Of a DNA stretch of 9,566 nt, positions 6,337-9,566 are shown one piece after another. Under the pieces are notes generated by a model. The model searched no databases and was not told the origin of the DNA. It saw only the letters and a list, made by a program, of their open reading frames with translations. Position 1 is the first letter of the stretch. Every line of letters begins with the position of its first letter. The translations under genes were made by a program, and so were the position numbers. Source of the DNA: Candidatus Omnitrophica bacterium UBA1443 (GTDB taxonomy: Bacteria; Omnitrophota; Omnitrophia; Omnitrophales; Aquincolibacteriaceae); NCBI GenBank assembly GCA_002329545.1, contig DCTJ01000074.1, positions 10,080-19,645 on the forward strand, written 5' to 3'.

Positions 6337-7394
6337 CGTTTAATCATTCCCCTTTCGTCAAAAGTCGCCACAACCCGCATCGCTTGTTTTTTATGCTCCA
6401 ACCTGGCGAGAACCTGGGCGGTAAAAAACTGGGATTTGACCGAAAGAAATCCCGACTGGATCACGGCATCAAAATTCGCGCGTTCATTATCACTCAAATA
6501 CCCTTCCTTGGCAAGTTGTTGCGCCGCGGTCGACACATTATCAAACGACTGATCATCTTCCGTGCCGATCAGCCCATCTCTTCCAGAACGATAATTTTTT
6601 ATTTTACTGACCAGCGAAGGAATAAAACCCAGCGCGGAAAGCACCGGCTCCGAAGCTGTATTCAAATTGACCCGTCCGGAACTATGGAGTGTGATATACG
6701 GTTTCATTTTCCGATAAATCTCGGGGGTAATTCCTTTGATCCATTGCAATTCCGAGAGTGTCGCCAACACCCCGTTTCGGGGAAGATAGGGTGGATTCAA
6801 GCCCCGATAGTAACGGTCCTCGGCGCCCAATGAACGGGTATCATTATCTTCATCAATCCAGTCCTCTAGCGCATCAACCCACGCGGCGACTTCGCCATCC
6901 GACAAACCCGTAGCCTCGCGAAAAAGTCTCCTCAGTATATCCGTCAAGCGAACCGCGTTGATGTTGATCTTACTTTCCTCATCAACGAGACCCTGCGCCG
7001 GGGGTTCTTCGCCTGAGCTTTCAGCGTCGAGGGGAAAATCCTCCGACCGATAAACGGAAAAGAAACCATCACCAACCTTAACGTCTTTAAACTCCGGCTC
7101 GTTCCGGCTCCAGCTTTGATTCAGCGAGTCATAAGTAGGATGACGTTCACGATGCATCACCAAAACATGAATCGCCTTTTGCACACCCGAGTCCCCAATA
7201 TAGCGTAGCTTTTGTCGGGTATCCAGCCGCGATACCATCTGAAATCTCTGGCGGGCGACGTAGCCCACCGTCGTCATAAACATGGCAAGAAGGGCGAGCA
7301 CAAAAAAAGATACGACAAGGACACTCCCCTCTGAGCCTCCGCGTGAACCGGGCCGTTGATGGCAAGGTTTAATCCACCTTTTGATAATTTTCAT
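6309..7394 (-). CDS. gspK: Type II secretion / pilus minor pseudopilin, GspK family
   Basis: The protein (361 residues from this start) has a short basic leader, a prepilin-type cleavage site (GSEG|SVLVVSFFV, Gly at residue 23) and one N-terminal helix. It then shows GspK family signatures in order: LVDEESKININ (136-146), WVDALEDWIDEDND (172-185), GAEDRYYRGLNPPYLPRNG (190-208) and VNLNTASEPVL (242-252). GspK caps the pseudopilus tip with GspI and GspJ and binds calcium through acidic loop residues, many of which are visible here. Residue +5 after the cleavage glycine is not Glu, as is normal for GspK. The ATG at 7394 is chosen because AGAGGA lies about 12 bases upstream and the leader is then of usual length; an ATG at 7436 would add 14 residues. 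No other secretion or pilus gene is in the window, so it is separated from its usual neighbours. It overlaps the protease gene downstream. Confidence 0.9.
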   Translation of the reverse strand: MKIIKRWIKPCHQRPGSRGGSEGSVLVVSFFVLALLAMFMTTVGYVARQRFQMVSRLDTRQKLRYIGDSGVQKAIHVLVMHRERHPTYDSLNQSWSRNEPEFKDVKVGDGFFSVYRSEDFPLDAESSGEEPPAQGLVDEESKININAVRLTDILRRLFREATGLSDGEVAAWVDALEDWIDEDNDTRSLGAEDRYYRGLNPPYLPRNGVLATLSELQWIKGITPEIYRKMKPYITLHSSGRVNLNTASEPVLSALGFIPSLVSKIKNYRSGRDGLIGTEDDQSFDNVSTAAQQLAKEGYLSDNERANFDAVIQSGFLSVKSQFFTAQVLARLEHKKQAMRVVATFDERGMIKRWEETFVGS

Positions 7395-7496
7395 TCCGTC
7401 TGTTTTTCCTCTCGTGTCTGAACGATATCCCTTCATCAAATTTCACGTTTCCCCGCCCGTCCTCACTGCTTCCTAAAATTTACCTTGGAAAAGGAC

Positions 7497-7835
7497 TCAG
7501 GACTTCTGCCCTGAAGAAAGTACGCCTCCCGTCCCCGTTCCTTTTCCCATCAAACTGTCCACCTTTTTTTGAAGCTGGTTAATTTCCGCGCTCAGCTGGT
7601 CGAGCTTGGCAGCAAACAGATCAAAGTGTCGTTTCATGTAGACATCCAGGCCCTCGGGCTGGTAAACACCCGCGTAATTGGCGATCATCCTGTCCTCCGC
7701 GATGTTCCAGGCAACTCCCATTTTTTTCACGGACTCGTCCTTGTCCGAGACGTAATTTTCCGCTTGTAGTCCCCCCGCTGACAGTAAAAAAAACAGGGTC
7801 GCTCCGCTTAAAATAACAAGCATTCGTTGACTCAT
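7497..7835 (-). CDS. Small exported protein with C-terminal coiled coil
   Basis: I do not recognise the family. The product is 112 residues with a clear Sec signal peptide (MSQRMLVILSGATLFFLLSAGG, cleavage likely after LQA), a middle region (about 28-65) and an amphipathic heptad-like helix (about 70-98: FDLFAAKLDQLSAEINQLQK...), then a Gly/Thr/Ser-rich tail. The mature protein has no Cys, so it is not a lipoprotein. The ATG at 7835 is chosen because GAGG lies six bases upstream and the signal peptide starts cleanly there; a longer frame to a TTG at 7904 would add 23 charged residues before the signal peptide and overlap the previous stop. It sits 66 bases after the STT3 gene and about 100 bases before gspK. 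A periplasmic oligomer or small adaptor role is a guess. Confidence 0.68.
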   Translation of the reverse strand: MSQRMLVILSGATLFFLLSAGGLQAENYVSDKDESVKKMGVAWNIAEDRMIANYAGVYQPEGLDVYMKRHFDLFAAKLDQLSAEINQLQKKVDSLMGKGTGTGGVLSSGQKS

Positions 7836-7900
7836 AAAAGACCTCGCTTTCTGTTGTTCATTTCGTTGGACAAAAAACTCCCGCCACGCGCGAGCGCGAC

Positions 7901-9566
7901 TCAACCGTCCAAAAATCGGCCGCGATTAAGCTCAAAAATCCTAACGACTGTTCCTTTCTCCAAAGTTCCTTTTCCCGCAAATGGCTTAAAATAATCCAGC
8001 CCCTGGGCTCTGAGATAATAAAGCCTGAACAAAAGCGAACGAATCAGCCTGGCGTCAGCGATCACGCAATAGAAAGCGCCTTCCTCTTCGAAATAAAGTG
8101 CCGAGGCCTCAATCCCCTTGTCCGGATAGATCTTTTCAACCAATCGGTTCCCATCAAGATAGAATAAACTTGCCGGCCTTACGCGGCTTTTTTTCGCGGG
8201 CAAAAAGATGAACGCGTCCTGTGACGCGAGATTCACGGCTACCCCGTTAGAAAAAAGGAGAAGAGAGCCTTCTCGTCGATCCAGCTTTGCCGCCGCGGTA
8301 TATTTGGCAAATTCGCCTGAAACTCTCAAAAAATCCCGCATATAACCCGCGACGGCATTCTTATCAAAAAAACCCAAAGGGCCGGGACTACGCGCGCGTC
8401 GCTTTTCTCGAATTTCCATCGCCTTCCTGAAATCCCATTGAGCCATAGTGCTCACCGCGAGATTTTGCGTAATGAGATCATCGTAAACAAGAACATACGA
8501 GGGAGGAAGTTCACCCCTCCCGTGGGTCAGGTCAAGAAGCGATTCTTTCTGCTCTTCCGTCATGGACGATGGAAGCTCCAGGGATGCCTCGTCGCGTCCC
8601 AGACAGACTATCTTTAGCAGCAAATCAACCGCGTCAGGGACCTCCATTCCCCCTTCCGTCAGGAAAAGAAGGGCCTCCTCTCCGCTCAAGTTAAGCATGC
8701 GAAAAATCCCGGCGGCCTCTCGTTCATTTTCAGCCATCAGTGCACGGGCCATCCAGTAAGTGACGTGAAAGTGTTGGCTTCCACCATCAACCGTAACGCG
8801 CCGGCGCGCGACGCCAGTAATAAAGTGACCGGGTGGCCACCAACTGTTAATGATCGCGTCATGAGGCGTCTTTTCACGCAGATCCGTCATTGCGGCATTC
8901 CAGACATCATCCATGATCGGCGTGATATTTCGAGCGACAACGTGAGCGGTCAATAACATCAGCGGGAGGAATCCCGCCAAAAACAAAAGGTAAGTCGCAA
9001 GCCGTCGAGCGAAATTTCGATCCGGATGCCGGGAAATTCCGGCGCGACGCCACCAATTGTCGGCAAGGTCCACAATCCGAGCCACTCCAAAACTGACGAA
9101 AAGTGACAAAGGTAGAACAAAAAGAAGAGAAAATCTCTCGGTCTTTAGAGAAATAAAAAACAGCGGAAGACTGAAGATCAGTAAAAAAAGATAACGAAAT
9201 TGACGAAAAATATCATCGCGCCGGAAAGATTTCCAGCCTTCTAACAAAACACCGGCAAAAGCCACGGCAAACGTGACGTAATTACCGGTCAGAAAAACAA
9301 GCTTTTTCAGCGTAATTCCCCCGGCTTCACCAACCGTCAAAAAAACATTAGGCCAGATATCAAAATCCGCCAACGCGAACTGTTTCAGCAATGTCGCGGC
9401 CATTCGGAGCATCCCCGACAACCTCTCCGGCGACCAAAAAATCAATAAAAACAATCCGCTAATCATCAGATACAAGGCCGCGAAGCGACATGTCGCCCTC
9501 GCCAAAGCGCGAGATTGAGACCTTCGCAACAACACCAAAAACACCGTGCTCACCAAAATGCTCGCC
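7901..9566 (-). CDS. STT3-like oligosaccharyltransferase, C-terminal part (5' end outside window)
   Basis: The frame stays open to the window edge, with hydrophobic residues (ASILVSTVFLVLL) at the cut, so the N-terminal helices and their catalytic motifs are missing; about 555 residues are present. What is seen fits the STT3/PglB fold of GT66. There are several membrane helices, and an external loop has TVGEAGG (TVGE at 9337-9326), corresponding to the TIxE/SVSE motif whose Glu helps bind the acceptor. Next come RFSLLFVLPLS and a last helix before a soluble domain. That domain opens with AIINSWWPPGHFI (WWPPG at 8842-8828), in place of the WWDYG signature, followed by a VDGG stretch. The C-terminal domain continues to the stop at 7901. 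STT3 enzymes transfer lipid-linked glycans to asparagine in the periplasm; with the Asp and Tyr of WWDYG replaced, sequon choice may differ. A GT66-related transferase with another acceptor is the alternative. Confidence 0.82.
   Translation of the reverse strand, partial: ASILVSTVFLVLLRRSQSRALARATCRFAALYLMISGLFLLIFWSPERLSGMLRMAATLLKQFALADFDIWPNVFLTVGEAGGITLKKLVFLTGNYVTFAVAFAGVLLEGWKSFRRDDIFRQFRYLFLLIFSLPLFFISLKTERFSLLFVLPLSLFVSFGVARIVDLADNWWRRAGISRHPDRNFARRLATYLLFLAGFLPLMLLTAHVVARNITPIMDDVWNAAMTDLREKTPHDAIINSWWPPGHFITGVARRRVTVDGGSQHFHVTYWMARALMAENEREAAGIFRMLNLSGEEALLFLTEGGMEVPDAVDLLLKIVCLGRDEASLELPSSMTEEQKESLLDLTHGRGELPPSYVLVYDDLITQNLAVSTMAQWDFRKAMEIREKRRARSPGPLGFFDKNAVAGYMRDFLRVSGEFAKYTAAAKLDRREGSLLLFSNGVAVNLASQDAFIFLPAKKSRVRPASLFYLDGNRLVEKIYPDKGIEASALYFEEEGAFYCVIADARLIRSLLFRLYYLRAQGLDYFKPFAGKGTLEKGTVVRIFELNRGRFLDG

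Noticed and set aside
6384..6833. 149-codon open frame on the plus strand inside gspK
   Set aside because: It is antisense to a strongly recognised GspK family protein and has no family features or ribosome binding site.
7871..7894. Possible terminator after the STT3 gene (minus strand, T6 at 7877-7872)
   Set aside because: The stem before the T run is only three pairs, a mismatch and two pairs; too weak to call.
7836..7904. Longer start (TTG at 7904) for the small exported protein
   Set aside because: It puts 23 charged residues before a clean signal peptide, while the ATG at 7835 has GAGG at good spacing.

Overview
The window reads as a gene-dense bacterial chromosome fragment of moderate GC. 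A Gram-negative type cell envelope is inferred from a type II secretion/pilus minor pseudopilin (GspK family), a periplasmic C-terminal processing protease and exported proteins. The mix of pyruvate:ferredoxin oxidoreductase (anaerobic metabolism), an STT3-type oligosaccharyltransferase and several lipid-linked-sugar type enzymes would fit an uncultured anaerobic lineage such as Omnitrophota or a relative. That taxonomic guess is inference only; no marker gene here decides it.

Left block (1-1156, minus strand): a zinc-ribbon coiled-coil protein (COG1579 type), then a structured RNA that I identify as 6S RNA from its motif, its rod-with-bubble fold and its own promoter, then the first 35 codons of pyruvate:ferredoxin oxidoreductase, which leaves the window at base 1.

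Middle block (1290-4527, plus strand): a family 2 glycosyltransferase of the CrtQ/HpnB type with its own promoter, then a second promoter driving a two-gene unit. That unit is a small single-pass membrane protein joined by an ATGA stop/start overlap to a polytopic GT-C/GT39-like membrane protein. The divergent promoters of the zinc-ribbon gene and the glycosyltransferase both place the predicted transcription start only about 3-4 bases before the start codon, so both mRNAs look leaderless.

Right block (4529-9566, minus strand, read right to left): the C-terminal part of an STT3-like oligosaccharyltransferase (cut by the window end) with an altered WWPPG signature, a small exported coiled-coil protein, a GspK-like minor pseudopilin, an S41 C-terminal processing protease whose GTG start lies inside the gspK end, and a small membrane-anchored protein of unknown function. 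The last gene ends at a strong hairpin terminator that it shares with the converging middle block. The theme of the middle and right blocks is cell-envelope work: sugar transfer on lipid carriers, secretion or pilus assembly, and periplasmic proteolysis.

I found no CRISPR array, insertion sequence, tRNA or rRNA, and no clear new defence or mobile system. The most notable items are the unannotated 6S RNA, the paired leaderless promoters and the divergent STT3 motif.
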